Source: Endozoicomonas elysicola (GTDB lineage Bacteria; Pseudomonadota; Gammaproteobacteria; Pseudomonadales; Endozoicomonadaceae). Taken from it: a stretch of 64,000 bases of DNA. Location of the stretch: NCBI RefSeq assembly GCF_000710775.1, contig NZ_JOJP01000001.1, positions 897,400-961,399 of the forward strand, read 5' to 3'. Below the pieces are notes generated by a model that saw only the letters and a list, made by a program, of their open reading frames with translations, had not been told where the DNA came from and did not search any database. Below, piece by piece: positions 27,235 through 36,342 of the stretch. The position numbers were made by a program, and so were the translations under genes. Position 1 is the stretch's first letter; each line of letters begins with the position of its first letter.

Positions 27235-27830
27235 AAGTATTGCTCGCTGTTACGGTTATCCTATCCTTGCTGGCAGGGTGCGGTGCGAAAGCACCTCAGA
27301 CAAAAAGCTATCTTCTTGAACCTGTACCAATCAAAGCGAATGCTGACTATAAGGCGTCGAAACTCATCATTGTTCTTGCACCGGTTGGCATGGATAACCT
27401 TCTCGGCAGTAAAGGTATTGTCTACCAAACGTCACCGACTGAGGCGGTGGTTGCTCAACAGCATCTTTGGGCAGAGAACATTTCGACGCAGTTATCGAAC
27501 CGTCTTCTGGTTGGGCTCCGACAGGGTCAAAACCGTTACTGGGTAGTACAAAGCTCTCCTCAGATGAATATGCCTGAAGTGGCAACCTTGCTGGTTAACG
27601 TTCAAAAATTTAATGGCAGCTACCAGGGCTATGCCGAGGTAGCCGGGGAGTGGTCTTTGCTGGATAGTCAGGGAGAGCTGTTGAAATCTCAGCCGTTCAG
27701 CTTCAAGGAACCTCTGAACTCTGACGGTTACACGGCACTGGTGAATGCGCTGTCAAAAGCAACTGACCGGTTGATTGCTGGTCTCAGCCACGAGCTGTCA
27801 GGATTGGCCATCATGACTAATGGTCAGTGA
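27231..27830 (+). CDS. pqiC: Outer-membrane lipoprotein PqiC
   Basis: PqiC is the outer-membrane lipoprotein partner of PqiB. The 199-residue product begins with a lipoprotein signal and lipobox L-L-A-G-C (Cys at about 17), followed by an ABC-type auxiliary lipoprotein (DUF330-like) domain with S-Y-L-L-E-P and V-D/G-N-L-L motifs. Its ATG overlaps the pqiB stop (ATGA). It converges on comF with only 3 bp between stops. Confidence 0.92.
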   Translation: MKVLLAVTVILSLLAGCGAKAPQTKSYLLEPVPIKANADYKASKLIIVLAPVGMDNLLGSKGIVYQTSPTEAVVAQQHLWAENISTQLSNRLLVGLRQGQNRYWVVQSSPQMNMPEVATLLVNVQKFNGSYQGYAEVAGEWSLLDSQGELLKSQPFSFKEPLNSDGYTALVNALSKATDRLIAGLSHELSGLAIMTNGQ

Positions 27831-27833
27831 TGA

Positions 27834-28562
27834 TCAGGCTTCTGGTGTCCGGGCAATACTCCAGATATCCACGCGTTCGACACCGCCTTTTTTCAACAGT
27901 CTGGTTATCTCACTGACAGTGGCACCTGTGGTTACCACATCGTCGACTAAGGCTACGTGTTTCCACTCTGGTTTACGGTTCAAAATAAAGGCATTGCGAA
28001 TGTTTTTCTGCCGGGCGTTAGCATCCAGACTTTGCTGAGGCGCTGAGTGAATGATTCTTTTGATCAACTGTTGGTCAATGTTCAGGTCCTGGGTGTTGAG
28101 TAGTTTCTTCAGGGCTTTGGTCAGTAGCAGAGTCTGGTCATAACCTCTTTCCCGCAACCTTTTGCGATGCAGTGGTACCGGTAGCATGATTTCTGGCCAC
28201 TGATCATCGAGGTAATAGTCCATCAACACTTCAGCAAGTGATGACGCCATTGGCCTTATCAGTTCCAGTCTGGACTGGTATTTCACCATTTGTAGAATCC
28301 GGTTGACGGGAAGCTGGTACAGGAATGGTGAAAGACAGTTGTCAAATAATGGTGGTTGCTTCAGGCACTGGCCACATATGCCTGTTTCACTGTCTTGAAT
28401 GGGCAGGCCGCAGCACGAGCAAAAGCACTGCGGGGCAGGGCATGCTGCCAGACATAAATGGCAGAGCGGTTGGGCAAGCGTTGTAAAGCCCCGGCAAAGA
28501 ATGCATTTGACCTGTATTTTTTGTTTAAAATTAGACCAGCTGTAAACCTTTAAGAATTTCAT
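27834..28562 (-). CDS. comF: ComF-family amidophosphoribosyltransferase-like protein
   Basis: The 242-residue product has an N-terminal double zinc finger (C-I-L-C, C-H-L-C, C-S-C-C, C-G-Q-C within the first 65 residues) and a C-terminal phosphoribosyltransferase domain with the PRPP loop V-A-L-V-D-D-V-V-T-T-G-A-T near 210. ComF is required for DNA uptake in competent bacteria, probably helping single-stranded DNA enter the cytoplasm. The gene stands next to bioB, divergently transcribed, an arrangement common in gammaproteobacteria. Confidence 0.9.
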   Translation of the reverse strand: MKFLKVYSWSNFKQKIQVKCILCRGFTTLAQPLCHLCLAACPAPQCFCSCCGLPIQDSETGICGQCLKQPPLFDNCLSPFLYQLPVNRILQMVKYQSRLELIRPMASSLAEVLMDYYLDDQWPEIMLPVPLHRKRLRERGYDQTLLLTKALKKLLNTQDLNIDQQLIKRIIHSAPQQSLDANARQKNIRNAFILNRKPEWKHVALVDDVVTTGATVSEITRLLKKGGVERVDIWSIARTPEA

Positions 28563-28651
28563 AGATTGACGGTGACTGTAATTCCGTTATCATCTTTCGC
28601 ATCTTTATTATGAAAATGTCGTTGTACTTATTGGCAGTGCCATTTTCATGG

Positions 28652-28695
28652 TTGTTAACTCAAAGAATTAATAAAACTCAGGTCTCCGTTAACAA
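28652..28695. promoter_or_regulatory. Inverted repeat resembling BirA half-sites before bioB
   Basis: TTGTTAAC (28652-28659) and GTTAACAA (28688-28695) are perfect inverted copies and match BirA half-sites. They are 28 bp apart, while known BirA boxes have about 14-16 bp. A possible promoter, TTGGCA (28631-28636) and TTAACT (28655-28660), overlaps the first arm. Biotin control is plausible but the spacing argues against a standard site. Confidence 0.35.
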
Positions 28696-28749
28696 GGGTT
28701 TTGCTCCCAGTGACCGGTGTTTCAGTGAAGTGCTCCCCCAGAGGATGTC

Positions 28750-29856
28750 ATGACCAGTACCAGCCCAGCTTTAGCAGAAAATTTCTCCAGCCCTCTTCGC
28801 CATGACTGGACTCTCTCAGAAGTAGAAGCGCTTTTCCAAAAGCCGTTCAATGATCTTATCTTTCAGGCCCAACTGGCTCACAGAGAACATTTTGATCCAA
28901 ACCAAGTGCAAGTTAGCACATTGCTGTCGATCAAGACGGGCGCCTGTCCAGAGGACTGTAAATATTGCCCCCAGAGTGGCCACTACAACACCGGTCTGGA
29001 AAAAGAGAAATTGATGGAAGTAAAAAAGGTGCTGGAGGAAGCTCAACGGGCCAAGGCATCCGGAGCTACGCGTTTCTGTATGGGGGCCGCCTGGAAAAAC
29101 CCTCCCGCCAAAGACATGCCCTACATCATTGAGATGATCAAAGGTGTAAAAGAACTGGGTCTTGAGTCCTGTATGACTCTGGGCATGCTGAGCGAGGATC
29201 AGGCATCGGAGCTGGCCCAGGCAGGACTGGACTACTACAACCACAACCTTGATACCTCGCCAGAGTTCTATGGCAACATCATTACCACCCGTACTTATTC
29301 TGATCGTTTGAACACCCTGTCTTTTGTGCGGGAAGCGGGTATGAATGTCTGCAGTGGTGGTATTGTGGGTCTGGGTGAAACCGAGCGCGATCGTGCTGGG
29401 ATGCTGGTTCAGCTGGCCAACATGCCCAAGCATCCGGAGAGTGTACCCATCAATATGCTGGTGAAAGTCGCCGGTACGCCATTGGAAGACGTTGATGCGG
29501 TGGAAGGTATTGATTTTGTCCGCACCATTGCCGTGGCCAAAATTATGATGCCGGCATCCAATGTTCGTTTGTCTGCCGGACGGGAGCTGATGAGTGATGA
29601 GCTTCAGGCGCTGGCATTTCTTGCGGGTGCTAACTCAATCTTCCTTGGGGACAAGCTGCTGACAACCGCCAACCCTGAAGCGAATAAGGATCGACAGCTG
29701 TTTGAAAAGCTTGGCATCAATGAAGGACATGACTGGGGAGCGATGTTAGAGGCTCCACATGAAAAGTGTCCGATAAAAGCCATGTATGACGCTGAAAAAA
29801 GCAATGATCATTATTACGATGCGATGGCTGGGAAGAGTATGGCTGGACGTGATTAA
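28750..29856 (+). CDS. bioB: Biotin synthase
   Basis: BioB inserts sulfur into dethiobiotin, the last step of biotin synthesis, as a radical-SAM enzyme with a 4Fe-4S and a sacrificial 2Fe-2S cluster. The 368-residue product carries the CxxxCxxC motif at C66, C70 and C73 ([14 protein letters not shown]). The family's further Cys residues are present at R-F-C-M-G, S-C-M-T-L and N-V-C-S-G. First gene of bioBFHCD; its stop overlaps the bioF ATG. Confidence 0.97.
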   Translation: MTSTSPALAENFSSPLRHDWTLSEVEALFQKPFNDLIFQAQLAHREHFDPNQVQVSTLLSIKTGACPEDCKYCPQSGHYNTGLEKEKLMEVKKVLEEAQRAKASGATRFCMGAAWKNPPAKDMPYIIEMIKGVKELGLESCMTLGMLSEDQASELAQAGLDYYNHNLDTSPEFYGNIITTRTYSDRLNTLSFVREAGMNVCSGGIVGLGETERDRAGMLVQLANMPKHPESVPINMLVKVAGTPLEDVDAVEGIDFVRTIAVAKIMMPASNVRLSAGRELMSDELQALAFLAGANSIFLGDKLLTTANPEANKDRQLFEKLGINEGHDWGAMLEAPHEKCPIKAMYDAEKSNDHYYDAMAGKSMAGRD

Positions 29857-31052
29857 TGAGTTTTAATCTGGAGCAGGATCTGGAGGCCCGTTATGAGGCG
29901 GGACTCTATCGCCGTCGTAAAACGCTAGACTCTCCCCAGGGTCCTGAAGTCATTATCAATGGCCAGCACTATCTAGCGTTCTGCAGCAATGACTATCTGG
30001 GGTTGGCGAATCACCCGGAAGTCATTGCCAGCTTTCGAAGGGCCACGGATAGCTATGGCCTTGGTGGTGGTGCCTCTCATCTGGTTGTGGGGCATAGCCG
30101 AGCACATCACCAGCTGGAAGAAGAACTGGCAGCATTTACTGGTCGGGAGCGTGCATTGCTTTTCTCCAATGGCTATATGGCCAATCTCGGAGTAATCAGT
30201 GCACTGCTGGGTAAACAGGATGCTGTGTTCCAGGATCGATTGAACCATGCCTCTTTACTGGATGCAGGACAGCTTTCGGGTGCGCGCTTCCAGCGTTATC
30301 TCCATAATGATGTGGATAATCTGGAAGCCCGGCTTCAAAAAACCAGTGCCCGGCGCAAGCTAATTGTAACGGATGGTGTATTCAGCATGGATGGGGATGT
30401 TGCCCCGGTTCAGGCGCTGTCAGACCTTGCCGCACAACATCAGGCCTGGCTAATGGTGGATGATGCCCATGGTTTTGGTTTTCTGGGAGCAACGGGCGGT
30501 GGTGTTGCCGAGGCTTATGGTTTAAGTCAAAAGCAGTTACCAGTGCTGGTGGGAACATTGGGTAAGGCATTTGGAACTTCTGGTGCTTTTGTCGCTGGCA
30601 GTGATGTACTGATAGAGACTCTGATCCAGTTTGCCAGGACTTATATCTACACAACGTCTATGCCTCCGGCGGTGGCTTCGGCGACTCGGACCAGTCTTCT
30701 TCTTCTACAGGAACAACACTGGCGCAGAGAACACCTGCAGAACCTGATTCAATATTTCCGACAAGGCTGTGAACAACTGGGTCTGCAGTTGATGCCTTCA
30801 CAGACACCTATTCAACCTTTGCTGGTGGGATGTGAAAAGCGGGCGGTCAAAATGAGCCAGCTGCTTTCAGAACGGGGGATTATGGTGACGGCTATTCGTC
30901 CACCGACGGTGCCGAAAGGGTCTTCCAGGCTTCGTATTACCTTCAGTGCAGCTCATAAATTGAGTCACGTAGACCGTCTTTTGGATGCACTGAAAGTAGT
31001 CGCAGATTCAGTAGAAATAGAACGTGTGACCGATACAGCAAGCGGATTTTAA
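29856..31052 (+). CDS. bioF: 8-amino-7-oxononanoate synthase
   Basis: BioF condenses pimeloyl-ACP (or -CoA) with L-alanine using PLP. The 398-residue product shows the alpha-oxoamine synthase signatures: C-S-N-D-Y-L-G-L near 44, G-G-G-A-S-H-L near 71, the PLP-contacting V-D-D-A-H-G-F-G, and the lysine that binds PLP in T-L-G-K-A-F-G. Length is typical. It is translationally coupled to bioB (TAATG). Confidence 0.97.
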   Translation: MSFNLEQDLEARYEAGLYRRRKTLDSPQGPEVIINGQHYLAFCSNDYLGLANHPEVIASFRRATDSYGLGGGASHLVVGHSRAHHQLEEELAAFTGRERALLFSNGYMANLGVISALLGKQDAVFQDRLNHASLLDAGQLSGARFQRYLHNDVDNLEARLQKTSARRKLIVTDGVFSMDGDVAPVQALSDLAAQHQAWLMVDDAHGFGFLGATGGGVAEAYGLSQKQLPVLVGTLGKAFGTSGAFVAGSDVLIETLIQFARTYIYTTSMPPAVASATRTSLLLLQEQHWRREHLQNLIQYFRQGCEQLGLQLMPSQTPIQPLLVGCEKRAVKMSQLLSERGIMVTAIRPPTVPKGSSRLRITFSAAHKLSHVDRLLDALKVVADSVEIERVTDTASGF

Positions 31053-31097
31053 AAGCCTTGCCAAAAAACTTTTGTTGATAACAGGAGCGTTGTCCTG

Positions 31098-31877
31098 ATG
31101 AGTCAGTACCCGATCGTTTTAATCAGTGGCTGGGCCATGCCTGCAGGTGTGATGGAGGCATTGGCAGACGCGTTGGATGCGGAGCATCGCCGGGTTTCTA
31201 TCGTTCAGCTGCCAGGACTTGTGATGGAGTCTGAAGCTTATAAAGTAGATTATGACTGGGGTTCATTGCTGGGGTATCTGGATCAACAGTTGTTTGAAAA
31301 GCCGGTAGTGCTGGTAGGGTGGTCTCTGGGAGGTGTGCTGGCAACATTATTTGCCAGTCGCTATCCGGATAAGGTGTCAGCTGTCGTTAATATTGCGACC
31401 AATGCCTGCTTTGTTAAGCATCATGACTGGCCTGAAGCTATGGACTCTTCATTATTTTCCAGCTTCTATGAGGGCATGGCTCAGTCGCATGAAAAGACAT
31501 TGCAACAGTTTTCTCTGCTTTGTAGTTCAGGCAGTTCAATGCGCAAAGAGCAGACCAGGCAGTTGCAGGCATTAATTTCGGATACTGATATCGAACTGGA
31601 CATACTGCAAAGGCTTCTGGAAATGCTGGGTAAAAGTGATATTCGTTCAGCACTTTCCGATATTCGCTGTCCGGTTACCCACCTTTTTGGTAAAGATGAT
31701 GCTTTGGTACCGACTGCAGCGGCTATTTCAATGGAACAGCTGTTCCCTGGGCATAGAGTTCAGGTCTTTGATGGCGGGCATGGTTTCTTTATGGATGACC
31801 CTGCTCCTGTTGTCAGGGAAATCCAGAGGCTGTCTCATGAGAAAATCGCTCGTAACAAACAGAGTCATCCAGCATGA
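31098..31877 (+). CDS. bioH: Pimeloyl-ACP methyl ester carboxylesterase BioH
   Basis: BioH cleaves the methyl ester that marks the pimeloyl chain, ending the BioC/BioH detour through fatty-acid synthesis. The 259-residue alpha/beta hydrolase has the nucleophile elbow G-W-S-L-G-G (Ser76), an acid region F-G-K-D-D-A-L-V-P and the catalytic His in G-G-H-G-F-F. Its place between bioF and bioC supports the assignment. It overlaps bioC by 4 bases. Confidence 0.92.
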   Translation: MSQYPIVLISGWAMPAGVMEALADALDAEHRRVSIVQLPGLVMESEAYKVDYDWGSLLGYLDQQLFEKPVVLVGWSLGGVLATLFASRYPDKVSAVVNIATNACFVKHHDWPEAMDSSLFSSFYEGMAQSHEKTLQQFSLLCSSGSSMRKEQTRQLQALISDTDIELDILQRLLEMLGKSDIRSALSDIRCPVTHLFGKDDALVPTAAAISMEQLFPGHRVQVFDGGHGFFMDDPAPVVREIQRLSHEKIARNKQSHPA

Positions 31878-32758
31878 ACTCATATTTACCCACGACGGAA
31901 GTGATGGATGTCATTACTAGGTCCATACCAGAATGTCATGGTAACCGACCAGTAAACACTCAGATCAAGCAGCGCATCGCAGAGAACTTTAGCCGGGCAG
32001 CACACAGCTATGATAACGCCGCAGTTTTGCAGAAACGGGTTGCGGCCCGAACCATGCTGGGGCTTCCAGCACAACTGGAAAAGAAAAACGCGCCAAACCA
32101 GATTCAGCGTGTTATTGATCTTGGTGCAGGAACCGGGTTGCACTCCCTTACTCTGGCAGATCGTTATTCTGACGCGATGATTACGGGTATGGATCTGGCT
32201 ATGGGCATGCTGGAGTTTGCCCGGCAGAATGCTCCTGATCACCCCAGATTAAGCTGGTGTTCTGGTGATATTGAGTCTGTTCCGTTTCAGTCCAACAGTA
32301 TTGATCTTATCTATTCAAGCCTGGCTATACAGTGGTGTGGCTTTGAGCAGGTTTTAAGTGAAGTTGGTCGGGTATTGAAACCGGGTTGCTCTTTTGTTTT
32401 CTCTACTTTGGCAGAAGGCAGTCTCCAGGAACTGAATACCGCTTGGTGTCTGGCAGGAGAGAGAGACCGGGTTAATCGTTTTGATCGCTTTGAAGCCCAG
32501 AAACAAACGGTAGCTCGCAGTGAATTAATCCGTCAGGCTTTCTCATTAAAGGCTGAAACACTCTATTACCCGGATGTTATCACTTTGCTGCGCAGTTTGA
32601 AGGCTCTCGGTGTGAACACGGTGTTGGCTGGTAAGCATGGGTTGGTAACCCGACGCAGGTTGGATGCATTGAAGCACGCTTATGAACCATTACGGCAGCC
32701 AGAAGGCTTACCTTTGACTTATCAGGTCATCTACGGCGTGTTACAGAAACCATTTTAA
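31874..32758 (+). CDS. bioC: Malonyl-ACP O-methyltransferase BioC
   Basis: BioC methylates malonyl-ACP so the fatty-acid enzymes can build a pimeloyl chain. The 294-residue product has an N-terminal K-Q-R-I-A-E-N-F-S-R-A-A-H-S-Y-D helix typical of BioC and a Rossmann SAM site V-I-D-L-G-A-G-T-G near 76. About 25 extra residues precede the conserved start compared with E. coli BioC, so a later initiation codon is possible. Confidence 0.92.
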   Translation: MNSYLPTTEVMDVITRSIPECHGNRPVNTQIKQRIAENFSRAAHSYDNAAVLQKRVAARTMLGLPAQLEKKNAPNQIQRVIDLGAGTGLHSLTLADRYSDAMITGMDLAMGMLEFARQNAPDHPRLSWCSGDIESVPFQSNSIDLIYSSLAIQWCGFEQVLSEVGRVLKPGCSFVFSTLAEGSLQELNTAWCLAGERDRVNRFDRFEAQKQTVARSELIRQAFSLKAETLYYPDVITLLRSLKALGVNTVLAGKHGLVTRRRLDALKHAYEPLRQPEGLPLTYQVIYGVLQKPF

Positions 32759-32766
32759 GAGTAGTA

Positions 32767-33486
32767 GTGAGTACGATGGGGAAAACTTATTTTGTGACCG
32801 GCACTGATACGGATGCCGGTAAAACGGTCGTTACCTGTGGTCTTCTGGAAGCGGCAAGATCAGAGAAGTTAACAACTCTTGCCTTAAAACCAGTGTCAGC
32901 CGGCTGTCATAAGAGCGAAGATGGCTTGCGTAATGATGATGCCCTGTCATTGATGGAGGCCATGACGCTTTCACTGCCCTATGAACAGGTAAATCCTGTG
33001 GCTTTCGAGCCACCCATTGCTCCTCACATTGCAGCAGAGGAAGCAGGGGTTCGTATGACACTGGATCGTTTGACTGGTTACTGCCGTGGTGCATTGATGA
33101 ATAAACACGATCTGGCATTGATTGAAGGTGCTGGTGGTTGGCGGGTTCCCTTAAATTCACGTGAAATGATCACGGGTTTGGCCAGAGAGCTGAATACTCC
33201 AGTGATCCTGGTGGTGGGCATGAAGCTGGGTTGCATTAGTCATGCTTTATTGACCGTTGAAGCCATTCTTCGAGACGGTGTAAAACTGGCGGGTTGGGTT
33301 GCCAATCAAATGGATCCGGAGATGGACCGCTACGACGAGAATCTACAGGCCCTGAAGAGCAGTATTCCTGCACCATGCCTGGGGGTTGTGCCTTTTCTCA
33401 AAGACGTTAATGCCGGCAAGGTTGCAAAGTATCTGGATATCTCAACTCTTCTTTCCGAAATACCAGAAAAAGCAGTTTCCCTATAG
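32767..33486 (+). CDS. bioD: Dethiobiotin synthetase
   Basis: BioD closes the ureido ring, using CO2 and ATP, to make dethiobiotin. The 239-residue product carries the P-loop G-T-D-T-D-A-G-K-T near residue 11 and the L-K-P-V and E-G-A-G-G motifs. The start may be GTG 32767 or ATG 32776; the ATG gives M-G-K-T-Y-F-V-T-G, closer to homologs. It ends the operon. bioA, needed between BioF and BioD, is absent here, so it must lie elsewhere, as in Pseudomonas. Confidence 0.95.
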   Translation: MSTMGKTYFVTGTDTDAGKTVVTCGLLEAARSEKLTTLALKPVSAGCHKSEDGLRNDDALSLMEAMTLSLPYEQVNPVAFEPPIAPHIAAEEAGVRMTLDRLTGYCRGALMNKHDLALIEGAGGWRVPLNSREMITGLARELNTPVILVVGMKLGCISHALLTVEAILRDGVKLAGWVANQMDPEMDRYDENLQALKSSIPAPCLGVVPFLKDVNAGKVAKYLDISTLLSEIPEKAVSL

Positions 33487-33508
33487 GCACCTTTTCAAAA
33501 ACACCCTA

Positions 33509-33550
33509 CTGACAGCAGTTGTGATTGCTGTCAGGCTTTCCCCTCTTTTT
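33509..33550 (+). terminator. Terminator of the biotin operon
   Basis: CTGACAGCA (33509-33517) pairs with TGCTGTCAG (33526-33534), followed by a pyrimidine tract ending in TTTTT. Confidence 0.75.
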
Positions 33551-33691
33551 CAGCCTTCTCAGTCCGTTAAGTCATTCGGTGCCTCTTTGTTCGTGCGGTT
33601 AATATGGGAATGCTTTCCACCCGTCTATCAATTATTCACTCACAATAACTTTTGCCGACATGTATTGACATTAATCCTGTCTAAACGTAAG

Positions 33692-33723
33692 TTTCAAACA
33701 ACTGTTTGAAATAGTGCTATACT
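33692..33723 (+). promoter_or_regulatory. PsrA-like operator over an extended -10 promoter
   Basis: TTTCAAAC-AACT-GTTTGAAA (33692-33711) is a perfect dyad with 8-bp arms and matches the PsrA pattern CAAAC-N4-GTTTG. TATACT (33718-33723) with TG one base upstream forms an extended -10, so the operator covers the -35 region. PsrA and FadR-like TetR proteins release DNA when long-chain acyl groups accumulate, which fits an acyl-CoA dehydrogenase gene 40 bp downstream. Confidence 0.7.
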
Positions 33724-33762
33724 TATTTACATCCATAAGTAAAAGAATATCGAGGATGCGTC

Positions 33763-35553
33763 ATGCCAGAATATAAAGCTCCCCTGCGAGATATCCGCTT
33801 CGTCCGAAATGAACTCTTAGGCTACGAAGAACATTATGCAAATCTTCCTGAAGGTCAGGATGCCACCCCGGATATGGTGGATGCGATTATGGAAGAAGGC
33901 GCTAAATTCTGTGAACAGGTTTTGTCGCCTCTGAACCGTGTAGGTGATGAAGAAGGCTGTAAGTGGACGGAGGAGGGCGTAAAAACGCCCGCTGGATTTA
34001 AAGAAGCCTACCAGCAGTTTGTCGAAGGTGGCTGGCCATCACTGGCCAGTGATGCGGAGCATGGTGGTCAGGGTCTTCCTCCCTCATTGGGTCTGGTTCT
34101 GAGCGAAATGATGGGCGAAGCCAACTGGTCTTGGGGTATGTATCCCGGGCTGAGTCATGGCGCTATGAATACTCTGGAAGCTCATGGTACTGAAGAGCAG
34201 AAAGAAACTTACCTGACCCGCCTGATTTCTGGTGAATGGACCGGAACCATGTGCCTTACCGAGCCTCATTGTGGTACTGACCTTGGTATGCTGAAAACCA
34301 AGGCAGAACCTCAGGAAAATGGCACTTATCGTATTTCTGGTACCAAAATCTTTATCTCCGCCGGGGAACACGATATGGCGGAGAATATTGTTCATATTGT
34401 TCTTGCCCGTTTGCCAAATGCTCCTGAAGGCACGAAAGGTATCTCCCTGTTTATCGTTCCCCGTCATCGCCCGGATGCTCTGGGAGACAGTAACGGTGTC
34501 AGCTGTGGTTCCATCGAGCATAAGATGGGTATTCATGGTAACGCGACTTGCGTCATGAATTTTGATGAGGCTACCGGTTATTTGATCGGTGAGCCCAATA
34601 AAGGTTTGAACTGCATGTTTACCTTTATGAACTCCGCCCGTTTGGGTACGGGAATTCAGGGGCTGGCCCATGCTGAAATCGCGTATCAGGGAGCGGTAAG
34701 GTACGCTCGTGATCGTTTACAGATGCGCTCATTGTCTGGACCTAAGAATCCGGATGGCCCTGCTGACCCAATCATTGTTCACCCTGACGTGCGTCGTATG
34801 TTATTGACCATCAAGGCAATGACAGAAGGTAACCGTGCACTGGTGTACTACACTGCGCAAATTGCAGACTTAATGAATAGCCCGGATGAAGAAGTTCGTA
34901 AGCAGGCTGACCTTGAATTGAGCTTTTTGACCCCGATTGTTAAGGCTTTCATGACCGAAACAGGGTTTGAAGCGGCTAACCTTGGTGTGCAGTGCTACGG
35001 TGGTCATGGCTATATCAGTGAATGGGGTATGGAACAAAACGTTCGTGACTGTCGAATCTCCATGCTTTACGAAGGAACCACCGGTATTCAGGCACTGGAT
35101 TTGCTGGGCCGTAAAGTCCTGATGACTCAGGGTGCGACCATGAAGCCATTTACCAAGGTGATTCATAAGTTCTGTCAGGCGCAGTCCGATAATGAAGGTC
35201 TTCAGGAGTTTATCAAGCCTTTGACCGCTCTCAATAAAGAGTGGGGTGATCTCACTATGCAAATTGGGATGAAGGCGATGCAGAATAAAGAAGAGGTGGG
35301 TGCCGCATCCGTGGATTATCTGATGTACTCCGGCTATGCCTGCCTTGCTTATTTCTGGGCCAAAATGGCGCTGACTGCACAGGAAGCTCTGGCGAATGGC
35401 ACCACAGAAGAAGGCTTTTACAAGGCCAAAATTCAGACGGCTCAATTCTATTATCAGCGTTTGTTGCCAAGAGCGCAGATGCATAAGACCTGCATTGAGT
35501 CCGGTTCAGAAAACCTTCTGTCTATGAAAGAGGAAGATTTTGGCGATGTTTAA
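33763..35553 (+). CDS. Long-form acyl-CoA dehydrogenase, paralog 1
   Basis: The 596-residue FAD enzyme performs the first oxidation step of acyl-CoA degradation. It belongs to the long class starting Y-K-A-P-L-R-D, with an N-terminal extension, the acyl-CoA dehydrogenase core (M-C-L-T-E-P-H-C-G-T-D near 163; flavin/substrate motifs), the catalytic-Glu region Y-E-G-T-T-G-I-Q-A-L-D near 437, and a C-terminal helical domain. It resembles Pseudomonas PA0506-PA0508-type enzymes. Expression is probably controlled by fatty acids through the operator at 33692. The second copy at 37667 is similar throughout. Confidence 0.92.
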   Translation: MPEYKAPLRDIRFVRNELLGYEEHYANLPEGQDATPDMVDAIMEEGAKFCEQVLSPLNRVGDEEGCKWTEEGVKTPAGFKEAYQQFVEGGWPSLASDAEHGGQGLPPSLGLVLSEMMGEANWSWGMYPGLSHGAMNTLEAHGTEEQKETYLTRLISGEWTGTMCLTEPHCGTDLGMLKTKAEPQENGTYRISGTKIFISAGEHDMAENIVHIVLARLPNAPEGTKGISLFIVPRHRPDALGDSNGVSCGSIEHKMGIHGNATCVMNFDEATGYLIGEPNKGLNCMFTFMNSARLGTGIQGLAHAEIAYQGAVRYARDRLQMRSLSGPKNPDGPADPIIVHPDVRRMLLTIKAMTEGNRALVYYTAQIADLMNSPDEEVRKQADLELSFLTPIVKAFMTETGFEAANLGVQCYGGHGYISEWGMEQNVRDCRISMLYEGTTGIQALDLLGRKVLMTQGATMKPFTKVIHKFCQAQSDNEGLQEFIKPLTALNKEWGDLTMQIGMKAMQNKEEVGAASVDYLMYSGYACLAYFWAKMALTAQEALANGTTEEGFYKAKIQTAQFYYQRLLPRAQMHKTCIESGSENLLSMKEEDFGDV

Positions 35554-35586
35554 TTAGCTTGTCTGGCAGACTGAAAGCTAATTTTT

Positions 35587-35615
35587 AAGGCTACCTGTTG
35601 GTAGCCTTTTTTTAT
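35587..35615 (+). terminator. Terminator of acyl-CoA dehydrogenase 1
   Basis: AAGGCTACC (35587-35595) pairs with GGTAGCCTT (35600-35608), followed by a T-run. Confidence 0.9.
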
Positions 35616-35710
35616 ATCCAGGGATGGCTGGTATCCCGTAAATGCACGACTGCATGGATGCAGAGGATAGAGTGGCGAAGAAGTGGTTACAGGAGAGTAA
35701 TTTCCCAGAG
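35611..35710 (+). repeat. Terminator-linked branched repeat, copy B (degenerate)
   Basis: It starts at the T-tract with ATATCCAGGGATGGCTGG and continues with GCACGACTGCATGGATGCAG, nearly identical to copy D1. The outer stem is decayed (GTAATTTCCCAG instead of GCAATTGCCAG), but the CTGCAT-GG-ATGCAG hairpin is intact. Confidence 0.55.
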
Positions 35711-35746
35711 CTTTGGGATCATATTCATACTTCCGCATGGTAAGGC

Positions 35747-36004
35747 TTACTGCATTTCATCAAGAATCATAAAACTCAAAAAGGTTGTGGGGAGCGCAAT
35801 AATCATAATGATCGGGAGCGCTGGATTAAATAGCATTATGATGCCAGCTATCAACCAGATGGTTCTTACCCAGCTGCGTTTGATACTCTCCTTTCTAGTA
35901 ATAGTACGGCCATGATTTTTCACCAGTGAATTTGCCACTTGATTGAGCAGGGTGGAAAAAGAAATTCTCAGAATTGTTGTTATCAGGGTTAGAATGTATC
36001 GCAT
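35747..36004 (-). CDS. Small membrane protein of unknown function
   Basis: From the ATG at 36004 the product has 85 residues: a hydrophobic N-terminal helix (about 3-20), a polar, basic loop with R-T-I-T-R-K-E-S, and a long hydrophobic region (about 52-80), probably a helical hairpin. An AGGCGG motif lies four bases before this ATG. The frame extends upstream to 36043 but without a site. I recognise no family. It lies antisense between two plus-strand genes, so expression must come from the 36005-36342 region. Confidence 0.5.
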   Translation of the reverse strand: MRYILTLITTILRISFSTLLNQVANSLVKNHGRTITRKESIKRSWVRTIWLIAGIIMLFNPALPIIMIIALPTTFLSFMILDEMQ

Positions 36005-36243
36005 AAACCGCCTGGTTCTCTGGTCTAATATTCGGAACAGCAAGACAGCTTATCTTCCGGAACAATGGTATCGGATCAGCAATAAAACGTTAAAAAGAAG
36101 TATTAAAGTTACGTTAGCTTACTTAATCGGCAATTGGCACTTTTTTATGATCAATGTTGATGAAGGCTGTCGAGAAAAATTACATTTTTGAGCTTTCACT
36201 ATTTTGGTGCATTTGATTTTAGTTATCAGAGACATTAACCACT
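36005..36243. other. Intergenic region between the small membrane protein and the DUF3943 gene
   Basis: AT-rich sequence with no gene I can support. It must hold the minus-strand promoter of the small membrane protein, but I see no clear box pair. The plus-strand promoter of the next gene begins at 36244. Confidence 0.4.
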
Positions 36244-36272
36244 TTGCCAGTCAGAAAAATATGGTCTATAAA
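36244..36272 (+). promoter_or_regulatory. Sigma-70-type promoter of the DUF3943 gene
   Basis: TTGCCA (36244-36249) and TATAAA (36267-36272) are separated by 17 bp, 70 bp before the ATG at 36343. Confidence 0.6.
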
Positions 36273-36342
36273 ATTGGGTTTGCTTTTCATTAGACCTTGG
36301 AGCTTTATTCAGCAAATAACGCTGTGCTGATGCCGCATCATT

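Noticed and set aside
28816-29433. 205-codon antisense frame inside bioB
   Set aside because: It is the shadow of a strongly conserved gene; its His/Gln-rich sequence follows from bioB codons.
34084-34671. 195-codon antisense frame inside acyl-CoA dehydrogenase 1
   Set aside because: Shadow of a confirmed gene; a similar shadow appears in the paralog.
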